DNA of 12,369 nucleotides from Pseudomonadota bacterium (GTDB taxonomy: Bacteria; Pseudomonadota; Gammaproteobacteria; Burkholderiales; Eutrophovitaceae), in assembly GCA_002704665.1 (NCBI GenBank), contig PAHB01000101.1:1-12369 (forward strand). Direction: 5' to 3'. The position numbers were made by a program, and so were the translations under genes. Positions 5,547 to 12,369 of this stretch are shown here, one piece after another. Each line of letters starts with the position of its first letter. The stretch's first letter is position 1. The notes under the pieces were generated by a model, which saw only the letters and a program-made list of their open reading frames with translations, was not told where the DNA came from and did no database searches.

Positions 5547-6479
5547 ATGAATCTGGTCTACAAACATATACCAGTAATGGTCACAGAATCGATCTCAGGC
5601 CTGATTACCTCAGATAACGGTGTTTATGTCGATGGCACTTTCGGTAGAGGAGGTCATGCCAGCGCGATCTTGGGGAAACTTTCTTCAAAGGGAAAGCTAA
5701 TCGCAATCGATAAGGATCCTTCTGCCTCCAAGGAGGCGACAAAATTAAGAGATAAAAGATTATTTTTTGTTTCCGGATGTTTTAGCCAATTAAAAAAAAT
5801 TTTGTCAAGACACGGTATCTCCTCTGTTGATGGCATATTTGTTGATTTAGGCGTATCTTCGCCGCAATTAGAAGATTCATCGAGAGGGTTTAGTTTTAAT
5901 TTAGATGGCCCGTTGGATATGCGGATGGATAATTCCTCGGGAGAAACAGTAGCTGATTGGTTAGAGAAAGCCGAGGAAAAAGCCATTGCAAAAGTATTAA
6001 GATCGTATGGACAGGAGCGTTTTGCTAAGCGGGTGGCAAAAGCGATCGTCTTCAACCGAGCAAAAGAACCGATTAAAACTACTTTTGATTTGGTGTCGAT
6101 TATAAAAAAATCGGTATTGGTTCCGACAAAAAATAAGCATCCGGCTACCAAAGTTTTTCAAGCTTTGCGTATTCACATTAACAAAGAGCTTGACAGTTTG
6201 AGGTCGTTTTTGCCGCAATGTGTTCAGTCTTTAAAACCTGGAGGGCGGCTTGTTGTCATTAGTTTTCATTCTTTGGAGGATCGCATAGTTAAGCAGTTTT
6301 TTAAGGCTGAGTCAGAGCCGCCCTACGTACCAAAAGAGATTCCAATAAAAGGAAAAGATCTTCCAGAGCCTAGAATTAAAATTATTGGTAAAGCGTTATT
6401 CCCGAAAGAGATGGAAATTAGCAATAATCCACGGTCTAGGAGCGCAGTGCTTCGCATTGGCGAGAGGCTAGCGGCGTGA
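5547..6479 (+). CDS. rsmH: 16S rRNA (cytosine(1402)-N4)-methyltransferase RsmH (MraW)
   Basis: RsmH transfers a methyl group from S-adenosylmethionine to N4 of C1402 in 16S rRNA, the base also methylated on its ribose by RsmI; together they make m4Cm1402 near the ribosomal P site. Motifs in order: HIPVMVTES (7-15), VDGTFGRGGHA (28-38, SAM motif I), AIDKDP (53-58), FVDLGVSSPQLE (98-109), RGFSF (113-117), GPLDMRMD (121-128), YGQERFAKRVAKAI (154-167), HPATKVFQALRIHIN (198-212), VVISFHSLEDRIVKQFF (236-252) and NNPRSRSAVLR (293-303). At 310 residues it is of normal length (E. coli 313). The ATG has AAGG 11 bases upstream, overlapping the mraZ stop. Its TGA overlaps the ftsL GTG by 4 bp (GTGA). Confidence 0.98.
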   Translation: MNLVYKHIPVMVTESISGLITSDNGVYVDGTFGRGGHASAILGKLSSKGKLIAIDKDPSASKEATKLRDKRLFFVSGCFSQLKKILSRHGISSVDGIFVDLGVSSPQLEDSSRGFSFNLDGPLDMRMDNSSGETVADWLEKAEEKAIAKVLRSYGQERFAKRVAKAIVFNRAKEPIKTTFDLVSIIKKSVLVPTKNKHPATKVFQALRIHINKELDSLRSFLPQCVQSLKPGGRLVVISFHSLEDRIVKQFFKAESEPPYVPKEIPIKGKDLPEPRIKIIGKALFPKEMEISNNPRSRSAVLRIGERLAA

Positions 6480-6757
6480 ATATGTATACTTTCCCACTTT
6501 TTTTATTATTAATAGTGTGTGCGCTATCACTAATAACGTCGCAACAAACTTACAGGGTTTTGTTTAATCAGGTCCAAAAAGAGAGGCGCGTTACTGAGAT
6601 GTTAGATTCTGAATATGACAAGTTTCAAATAGAATTAGAACAAGATATTAAGTCTTCTAGGGTTGAGCGCGTCGCAAGCGAAAAACTGGGAATGCGTTTT
6701 CCCAATCCTGAAAGAATTCAACCGATTCCTCCCCCGCCCGCGTTACCTATCCCATGA
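6476..6757 (+). CDS. ftsL: Cell division protein FtsL
   Basis: FtsL is a small bitopic membrane protein that joins FtsB and FtsQ at the division site and helps activate the FtsWI synthase. The 93-residue protein has a very short N-terminus, one membrane segment (about 5-21, FPLFLLLIVCALSLITS) and a charged periplasmic coiled coil (about 25-62). The FtsL-type end RVERVASEKLGMRFP (62-76) follows. The tail is proline-rich (PIPPPPALPIP, 83-93). Sequence is poorly conserved in this family, so position between rsmH and ftsI is important evidence. GTG at 6476 is preferred over ATG at 6482 because GAGAGG (6462-6467) is eight bases upstream and the 4-bp overlap with rsmH favours coupled translation. 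The stop overlaps the ftsI ATG (ATGA). Confidence 0.9.
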   Translation: MNMYTFPLFLLLIVCALSLITSQQTYRVLFNQVQKERRVTEMLDSEYDKFQIELEQDIKSSRVERVASEKLGMRFPNPERIQPIPPPPALPIP

Positions 6758-8481
6758 GACCGGAGCTTACAAATGTTTTAGGTTTGAGGCTATCCGTACG
6801 ACGGTCCAGACTATTACTTGCTTTGATTATATTATGTTTTCTGGTTTTGGTGGCGCGGGCCCTTTATCTGCAATGCTTCGAAAATCCGTATAAAACAGCA
6901 AAACAACCTTGGCTTGCTTATACAGAAATGCTCAGGGCAAATAGGGGTAAAATTACTGACCGTAGAGGAGTTCCGCTAGCAATAAGTACCTCAGTAAAAA
7001 CAGTGTGTGCGTCTCCGAGAGACGTTAATTTATCTGCCAGTGATCATCAAAAGTTGTCGCATATACTTGAAATTCAGCCTGCCTTATTGACTAAAAGATT
7101 AAGCCAAAAAAATAAAGGATGTGTTTATTTAAAACGGCAAATATCTCCGGATAAAGCAAAAGCTATTTCGGCGCTAGGGGTTCCGGGGATTTCTTTTGAA
7201 AACGAATATAAGCGTTATTATCCAAAAGGAGAGGTAACCGCTCACATTGTTGGACTTACAGACATTGACGAGATCGGACAAGAAGGTATTGAACTAGAAT
7301 ATCATGAGTGGCTTTCGGGAAAGCCAGGTAAAAGGTTTGTATATCGTGATAGGGAAAATAATCCGATAGATGAGGATCCTGACAAATTGTTTTTACCTCA
7401 AAAAGGTCACGATTTGCCATTATCGATTGATCTACGATTACAAAATTTTGCCTTTCGAGAAATTAAAAAAGCCGTAATTGAAAATGATGCAAAATCTGGC
7501 AGTGTTGTTGTCTTAGATGCTCAGTCCGGAGAGATACTCGCATTAGTAAATTGGCCTTCTTATAATCCAAATAATAGGAAAACTTATCGACCATCCATTG
7601 CCCGGAATTTAGCTGTCGTTGATATTTTTGAACCCGGCTCAACTCTCAAACCGTTTAACGCTGCGGCTGCAATTGAAGCCGGATATGTTACTCCTCGAAC
7701 GAGTATAAATATTGGTAACGGGAGACTGAGGGTGGGCAACAAGGAAATCACTGATACCCATCCTAAAAAAACAGACTTGACCGTTTCAGAAATCATTAAA
7801 GTATCTTCTAATGTTGGTTCTGCTCAAATCGCATTAAAAATGCCTTCCGAGGAACTCTGGCGTATGTTTTCTTTAGTTGGGTTCGGAAAATCTCCAGAAT
7901 CTGGTTTCCCGGGAGAGGCAAAAGGTAGGTTAAGAAAGTTTTCTACTTGGAAGACTATTGAGAAAGCAACCATGTCATTTGGTCATGGTATATCAGTTAG
8001 TCTGATACAACTCGCACGGGCTTACACAATTTTCACCACGGGAGGTAGATTATTGCCCATTACTTTTGTAAAAAGAGATGCACTGCCAAAGGGGCGCATG
8101 GTAATGAGTTTGCAAACCTCGAAGGCTGTTGGGAAAATGCTCGAGGAGGTTGTCGAGGACGGAGGAACCGGTACTAAGGCAAGGGTTCTAGGATATCGTG
8201 TGGCAGGAAAAACGGGGACCGCGCACAAGCTTTTGGATGGTGCTTATTCAAAGCACAGTTATTACTCATCTTTTGTTGGATTTGCACCAGCAAGTAAACC
8301 AAAATTAATTGTAGCTGTAGTTATTGATGATCCTCGCGGTGGTCAGTATTTTGGTGGAACGGTGGCAGCGCCAGTCTTCAGTCAGATAATTGGTAATTCA
8401 TTGCGTTTATTAGATGTGCCGGGAGATAAGAAAGAGAAAACAATAACGGCTGATCGTCAAAGTCCAAGTGCCGAGGGATGA
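6754..8481 (+). CDS. ftsI: Peptidoglycan D,D-transpeptidase FtsI (PBP3)
   Basis: FtsI is the septum-specific transpeptidase that crosslinks new peptidoglycan together with the glycosyltransferase FtsW. It has a short basic cytoplasmic N-terminus, one membrane anchor (about 19-40) and the pedestal motif RGKITDRRG (64-72). The penicillin-binding domain follows with all three active-site motifs: STLK (296-299, nucleophile Ser296), SSN (351-353) and KTGT (486-489). The 575 residues compare with 588 in E. coli PBP3. The C-terminus, after RLLDVPGD, is a short polar tail. The ATG lies inside the last codons of ftsL (ATGA overlap), which implies coupled translation. Only 6 bp separate it from murE. 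Confidence 0.98.
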   Translation: MRPELTNVLGLRLSVRRSRLLLALIILCFLVLVARALYLQCFENPYKTAKQPWLAYTEMLRANRGKITDRRGVPLAISTSVKTVCASPRDVNLSASDHQKLSHILEIQPALLTKRLSQKNKGCVYLKRQISPDKAKAISALGVPGISFENEYKRYYPKGEVTAHIVGLTDIDEIGQEGIELEYHEWLSGKPGKRFVYRDRENNPIDEDPDKLFLPQKGHDLPLSIDLRLQNFAFREIKKAVIENDAKSGSVVVLDAQSGEILALVNWPSYNPNNRKTYRPSIARNLAVVDIFEPGSTLKPFNAAAAIEAGYVTPRTSINIGNGRLRVGNKEITDTHPKKTDLTVSEIIKVSSNVGSAQIALKMPSEELWRMFSLVGFGKSPESGFPGEAKGRLRKFSTWKTIEKATMSFGHGISVSLIQLARAYTIFTTGGRLLPITFVKRDALPKGRMVMSLQTSKAVGKMLEEVVEDGGTGTKARVLGYRVAGKTGTAHKLLDGAYSKHSYYSSFVGFAPASKPKLIVAVVIDDPRGGQYFGGTVAAPVFSQIIGNSLRLLDVPGDKKEKTITADRQSPSAEG

Positions 8482-8487
8482 TAGAAA

Positions 8488-9972
8488 GTGCCAATCGTGA
8501 ATAAAAATGTTGAAAACTTATTCAAACAAATGTTTGGAATAGACGGTTTTAGTCCAACGGGCATTTCTAATCACAGTAATCATGTTAAGAAAGGTGATGT
8601 ATTTCTAGCGTATCCCGGGATTAAGAGCGATGGAAGGCTTTTTATCACCAATGCAATTTTGTCAGGTGCTGCAGCTGTTGTTTGGGAGCCAGATGGTTTT
8701 ATTTGGCCAGAAGCATTAACGATCAATAATTTTCCTATGAAAAACCTGAGGGCTATGGTGGGTGTCATTGCTGATTATTTTTATAAAAGTCCGAGTCAAA
8801 AGTTATGGACAGTCGGAGTAACAGGAACAAACGGTAAGACGTCCTCTGTAAATTGGATTGCTAGCAGCTTAAACAAACTTGGGTATGCAACTGGTAGCAT
8901 TGGGACAATGGGAATTTCTTTTAAGGGAAATTTAGCAGTCACTAAAAACACCACTCCTGACCCTTTGGTCCTACACAATAGCCTCAAAAATTTTGTACAA
9001 GCCGGTGCAAAGTGTGCGGCAATCGAGGTTTCCTCCCATGGTCTTTCACAAGGAAGGTTAGAGGGTGTTTCATTTGACAGTGCATTATTTACAAATTTAT
9101 CCAGAGATCACCTAGATTATCACGGAACTATGGAAAAATATGCTCAGGCCAAGAGCCATCTTTTCAATTGGCCTACGCTACGAAATGCCGTGATAAATAT
9201 TGATGATTCTTTTGGAACGCATCTGATCGAAAATATTAAAAAGTCCGGAGTCAATCTTATATCTTACGGATTAAACAAAGGAGATGTTGCGTGCCTTAAA
9301 TTTAGTCACAGAAAAACCGGCATGAAGATCGATGTTATTACTCCTTGGGGGAAAACTATAATCGATTCAAAGGTGATAGGCGCCTTTAACCTACACAATT
9401 TTCTCGGAGTGTTGGGCATTTTGGGTTCGAAAGGATTTGACATCCAAGATGCTGGGGCGGCGATAAGTCAATGCGATGCTATATCTGGTCGAATGCAATC
9501 CATTCGAATGCCAAGTAATCCTCTGGTCGTAATAGATTATGCACATACTCCTGATGCCTTGGAAAAATCTCTTAAATCTTTATCAAGTTTACTTTCAAGC
9601 GGGGAGCAACTTTTCTGTGTATTCGGTTGTGGTGGAGATAGGGATAAAGGAAAAAGATCAGAAATGGGAAGAGTGGCGAGTACAATTGCCGATCAATGCT
9701 TCGTTACGAGTGATAATCCGCGAAGTGAAAATCCAGCTTCAATTATAAAAGATATTCTTGCAGGAATAGAATCAAATTGCCATGTTGAACAAGATCGAAA
9801 AATAGCCATTGGCAAATCAATTAACTTAGCCAAGGATGCGGATATAGTTCTTATAGCTGGTAAGGGTCATGAACAATACCAAGACTATGGTAGCGAAAAG
9901 TTTATATTTTCTGATTGGGAAGCGGCACAAATATTCATGCAGAAAAAGCTTCGCGAGGAAACGAGTGTTTGA
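8488..9972 (+). CDS. murE: UDP-MurNAc-L-Ala-D-Glu:meso-diaminopimelate ligase MurE
   Basis: This cytoplasmic ATP-dependent ligase adds the third stem-peptide residue of peptidoglycan. The N-terminal UDP-binding domain (about 1-105) is followed by the Mur-ligase P-loop VTGTNGKTS (111-119), NTTPDP (154-159), IEVSSHG (179-185) and NLSRDHLDYHG (203-213). Lys222 in AQAKSHLF fits the carbamylated lysine of the family. The C-terminal domain has IDYAHTPDAL (349-358), VFGCGGDRDKGKR (378-390), DNPRSENP (409-416) and IAGKGHE (456-462). DNPR is the substrate motif of meso-diaminopimelate enzymes, so the wall is of the usual Gram-negative type. At 494 residues it matches E. coli (495). GTG at 8488 has GAGGGA (8473-8478) nine bases upstream; a second GTG at 8497 is possible. 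Confidence 0.97.
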   Translation: MPIVNKNVENLFKQMFGIDGFSPTGISNHSNHVKKGDVFLAYPGIKSDGRLFITNAILSGAAAVVWEPDGFIWPEALTINNFPMKNLRAMVGVIADYFYKSPSQKLWTVGVTGTNGKTSSVNWIASSLNKLGYATGSIGTMGISFKGNLAVTKNTTPDPLVLHNSLKNFVQAGAKCAAIEVSSHGLSQGRLEGVSFDSALFTNLSRDHLDYHGTMEKYAQAKSHLFNWPTLRNAVINIDDSFGTHLIENIKKSGVNLISYGLNKGDVACLKFSHRKTGMKIDVITPWGKTIIDSKVIGAFNLHNFLGVLGILGSKGFDIQDAGAAISQCDAISGRMQSIRMPSNPLVVIDYAHTPDALEKSLKSLSSLLSSGEQLFCVFGCGGDRDKGKRSEMGRVASTIADQCFVTSDNPRSENPASIIKDILAGIESNCHVEQDRKIAIGKSINLAKDADIVLIAGKGHEQYQDYGSEKFIFSDWEAAQIFMQKKLREETSV

Positions 9973-11326
9973 TTTAGCAGAAATAAATAATAAAACAAAC
10001 TTAAAACACGTTGGCGATAATGCAATTATTAAACGTGTTATTTGCGATAGTCGAAAAGTACAAAAAGGGGATTTGTTTGTTGCACTAAAAGGTAATAGTG
10101 TTGATGCATCAAGGTTTGTACCGGAAGCTTTTGCAGCCGGAGCTGCAGCAGCTATGGTTTGTTCAAAGCAATTAATAAAATGCTCTGGTCCGCTACTGCT
10201 AGTAAACGATGACACCCGGTTAGGATTTGGTAGATTAGCGTCTTGGTGGAGGAAAAATTTTGATATACCGTTAGTGGCAATTACAGGGAGTAATGGGAAA
10301 ACTACGGTTAAGGAAATGGTCTCGACGGTTTTAAGAGATTATGTTGGAGATGATGGAGTTTTAGCTACAGAAGGAAATCTTAATAACGATATTGGTGTCC
10401 CAATGACGCTCGTACGTTTGAGGCCTCATCATAAATATGCAGTAATAGAAATGGGGATGAATAACAAGGGAGAGATAGGCTATTTGTCAAAAATGGCATC
10501 CCCGACACATGGGTTAATTAATAATGCAGGAGCTGCTCATGTGGGAAGGTTAGGAACAATTGAAGATGTAGCAAAAGCCAAAGGGGAGTTAATTGATGGG
10601 CTCACAGATAATGGCGAAGTGGTATTAAATATGGATGATTTATATTTTAAGTTATGGGAAAAAAAATCTGAGGACAAGCGTGTTACGAGTTTCGGGTTAA
10701 CGAAACATGCTGATGTCACAGCAACATATAAAATGGAGTCGTCATTTAGTCAAATTTTGGTAAATGCGTTTGACGAAAAATTTCAAATTAATTTAAAAAT
10801 TCCAGGGGTCCATAATGTCCGAAATGCGATAGCAGCGTCTGCTATATGTAGTTTATTAGGTGTTCCAGGTAAAAATATATCGGGAGGGTTAGAAAAATTT
10901 AAAAGTATTAATGGCCGTTTAAGAAAAATAAAATTGCAAAAGAATATTTTTTTATTTGATGATTCCTATAACGCTAATCCTGATTCTGTAAAGGCGGCGA
11001 TAGAGGTTTTAGCATCTCTTATGGGAAGAAAAATTTTTATTATGGGTGAGATGGGTGAGTTGGGAGCCAGGGCAGAGGTGTTTCATAAAAATATAGGGGG
11101 ATTTGCTAAAGAAAAAGGAATAGATAGGCTAATTGGTGTTGGAGCCTTAGCTGAATTCGCTGCGGAAGAGTTTGGAAATGGGGGAATGCACTACAAAACT
11201 AAGCACGCGTTACTAAAAGATATCGGAAATAAACTAGGTGAGAACTGTAATATTTTAATTAAAGGGTCCCGTAGCGCAGGATTAGACGAGGTCGTTACGG
11301 AGATAATAAATCTTTGTGAAAACTAA
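9965..11326 (+). CDS. murF: UDP-MurNAc-tripeptide:D-alanyl-D-alanine ligase MurF
   Basis: MurF adds the D-Ala-D-Ala dipeptide, completing the soluble UDP-MurNAc-pentapeptide that MraY then uses. Motifs: ICDSRKVQKGDLFVALKG (26-43, UDP-binding domain), ITGSNGKTTVKEM (107-119, ATP P-loop), EGNLNNDIGVPMTL (136-149), IEMGMNNKGEI (161-171), NNAGAAHVG (186-194), GVHNVRNAIAA (281-291), FDDSYNANPDS (331-341), GEMGELG (361-367) and IKGSRSA (432-438). The frame is open back to 9869, but the extra 32 residues overlap murE and have no counterpart in E. coli MurF. GTG at 9965 gives 453 residues (E. coli 452), starts where the family starts, and has GAGGAA (9955-9960) just upstream. The real gene overlaps murE by 8 bp. 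Confidence 0.97.
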   Translation: MFDLAEINNKTNLKHVGDNAIIKRVICDSRKVQKGDLFVALKGNSVDASRFVPEAFAAGAAAAMVCSKQLIKCSGPLLLVNDDTRLGFGRLASWWRKNFDIPLVAITGSNGKTTVKEMVSTVLRDYVGDDGVLATEGNLNNDIGVPMTLVRLRPHHKYAVIEMGMNNKGEIGYLSKMASPTHGLINNAGAAHVGRLGTIEDVAKAKGELIDGLTDNGEVVLNMDDLYFKLWEKKSEDKRVTSFGLTKHADVTATYKMESSFSQILVNAFDEKFQINLKIPGVHNVRNAIAASAICSLLGVPGKNISGGLEKFKSINGRLRKIKLQKNIFLFDDSYNANPDSVKAAIEVLASLMGRKIFIMGEMGELGARAEVFHKNIGGFAKEKGIDRLIGVGALAEFAAEEFGNGGMHYKTKHALLKDIGNKLGENCNILIKGSRSAGLDEVVTEIINLCEN

Positions 11327-11346
11327 TTTTTAGACATGGATAAGAA

Positions 11347-12369
11347 ATGTTAGTTTGGGTTGCACAAGAATTATCAGTCAATATAAGTGCGTTTAATGTA
11401 TTTAATTACATAACATTACGTGCTGTTCTCGCAATGCTTAGCGCTCTTTTAATTTCTTTTATAATTGGGCCTCCCATCATAAGAAGACTTGTTAGCTATA
11501 ACATAGGGCAAGCAGTACGCGATGATGGACCGACGACTCATTTCGTTAAAAAAGGCACGCCCACAATGGGCGGTGCCTTGATATTAATATCGGTTGTTAT
11601 CACAACATTGCTATGGTCCGATTTATCAAATCGTTTAGTTTGGGTTGTTTTGTTTGTGACTCTTGGGTTTGGCTTAATTGGATTTGTGGATGACTACCTT
11701 AAGGTTTTTTACAAAAATCCTAAAGGTTTATCGGCTAGGGTTAAGCTGCTATCCCAATCTGTAATTGGGTTATCCATAGCAATTTATCTTGCGCAAAGTG
11801 CGTCTATGCCTGCACAGATGGAACTTATAGTCCCGTTTTTTAAACAGGTTGCGTACCCGATGGGTATTATAGGATTCATTATTTTAACTTTCTTTGTGAT
11901 CGTCGGGACCAGTAATGCAGTAAATCTAACCGATGGGCTAGATGGTCTTGCGATTCTCCCGACGGCTATTATTGCTGGCGCGCTAGGTATATTTGCCTAT
12001 GTGGCTGGCAATGTGGTGTTTGCCGAATATCTCGCATTTCCTTATATCCCTGGAGCTGGCGAACTAGCAGTGGTATGCGCCTCTATCGCTGGAGCAGGGT
12101 TAGCGTTTCTTTGGTTCAATGCATATCCGGCTGAGGTTTTCATGGGAGATGTTGGTGCGCTAGCACTAGGTGCTGCCCTTGGAACTATCGCGGTGATTGT
12201 TCGACAAGAAGTTGTTTTATTTATTATGGGTGGTGTTTTTGTAATTGAGACTTTATCCGTAATTTTACAAGTCGTGTCATTTAAATTAACGGGTAGGAGA
12301 GTCTTTCGAATGGCGCCTCTGCACCACCATTATGAGTTGAAGGGGTGGAAGGAAAATCAAGTGGTTGTT
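11347..12369 (+). CDS. mraY: Phospho-N-acetylmuramoyl-pentapeptide transferase MraY (3' end beyond window)
   Basis: MraY is the integral membrane enzyme that transfers phospho-MurNAc-pentapeptide to undecaprenyl phosphate, making lipid I. The frame is open from ATG 11347 to the window edge: 341 codons, of about 360 expected. Family signatures: GQAVRDDGPTTHFVKKGTP (54-72), GFVDDY (112-117, metal-binding Asp115/Asp116), NAVNLTDGLDGLA (190-202), LWFNAYPAEVFMGDVGALAL (255-274, Asp268) and RMAPLHHHYELKGW (321-334, His326-328). Many hydrophobic segments fit a polytopic protein. The end, GWKENQVVV, is typical of betaproteobacteria. It follows murF after 20 bp with only a weak ribosome binding site (GGA at 11338-11340), so it is probably transcribed with the operon. 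Confidence 0.97.
   Translation, partial: MLVWVAQELSVNISAFNVFNYITLRAVLAMLSALLISFIIGPPIIRRLVSYNIGQAVRDDGPTTHFVKKGTPTMGGALILISVVITTLLWSDLSNRLVWVVLFVTLGFGLIGFVDDYLKVFYKNPKGLSARVKLLSQSVIGLSIAIYLAQSASMPAQMELIVPFFKQVAYPMGIIGFIILTFFVIVGTSNAVNLTDGLDGLAILPTAIIAGALGIFAYVAGNVVFAEYLAFPYIPGAGELAVVCASIAGAGLAFLWFNAYPAEVFMGDVGALALGAALGTIAVIVRQEVVLFIMGGVFVIETLSVILQVVSFKLTGRRVFRMAPLHHHYELKGWKENQVVV

Noticed and set aside
6663..6893. A 76-codon plus-strand frame across the ftsL/ftsI junction
   Set aside because: It is an out-of-frame shadow of two well-supported genes.
9869..9964. N-terminal extension of murF by 32 codons
   Set aside because: It overlaps murE in another frame and has no counterpart in the family. 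GTG at 9965 has a good ribosome binding site and gives the normal MurF length.
1..12369. CRISPR array, mobile element, tRNA or attachment site, toxin-antitoxin or defence genes
   Set aside because: No repeat array, transposase, tRNA-like sequence, target-site duplication or defence-type protein was seen on either strand. Every gene with an assigned function belongs to a conserved housekeeping family.

Overview
The window (about 40% GC by eye) reads as ordinary chromosomal DNA of a Gram-negative bacterium, most likely a low-GC betaproteobacterium. The best taxonomic clue is the MraY C-terminal region, which ends GWKENQVVV as betaproteobacterial MraY proteins do. MurE carries the DNPR motif of meso-diaminopimelate ligases, and the locus encodes DolP- and LpoA-type envelope proteins. 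A Nitrosomonadales/Methylophilales-like source is an inference; the sequence does not prove it.

Layout, left to right. (1) 1-309: perhaps the last codons of an unidentified gene, then an AT-rich intergenic stretch. (2) 310-1734 (+): a class I CPD photolyase, ending 4 bp from the convergent dolP. (3) 1739-3532 (-): lpoA followed by dolP, envelope genes that in E. coli are separated by yraN and diaA; both are missing here. (4) 3524-4387 (+): rsmI, divergent from lpoA with the two start regions overlapping by 9 bp. (5) 4457-4857 (+): rnpB, the RNA of RNase P. (6) 5009-5080: a Pmra-type promoter overlapped by a phased array of MraZ boxes. (7) 5090-12369 (+): the start of the division and cell wall (dcw) operon, mraZ-rsmH-ftsL-ftsI-murE-murF-mraY, very tightly packed; mraY runs off the window end.

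How the genes work together. RsmI and RsmH methylate the same nucleotide of 16S rRNA, C1402 (2'-O and N4). MurE and MurF build the UDP-MurNAc-pentapeptide, MraY loads it onto undecaprenyl phosphate, and FtsI (PBP3), placed at the septum with FtsL, crosslinks the product. The LpoA-like and DolP-like proteins belong to peptidoglycan synthase activation and outer-membrane integrity. MraZ probably represses its own operon.

I found no undescribed multi-gene system. The points most worth a second look are a photolyase whose distal triad tryptophan is Phe, a short LpoA with no TPR half and no lipidation cysteine, overlapping divergent starts with promoters apparently inside each other's coding sequence, and an extended MraZ operator that reaches the mraZ ribosome binding site.
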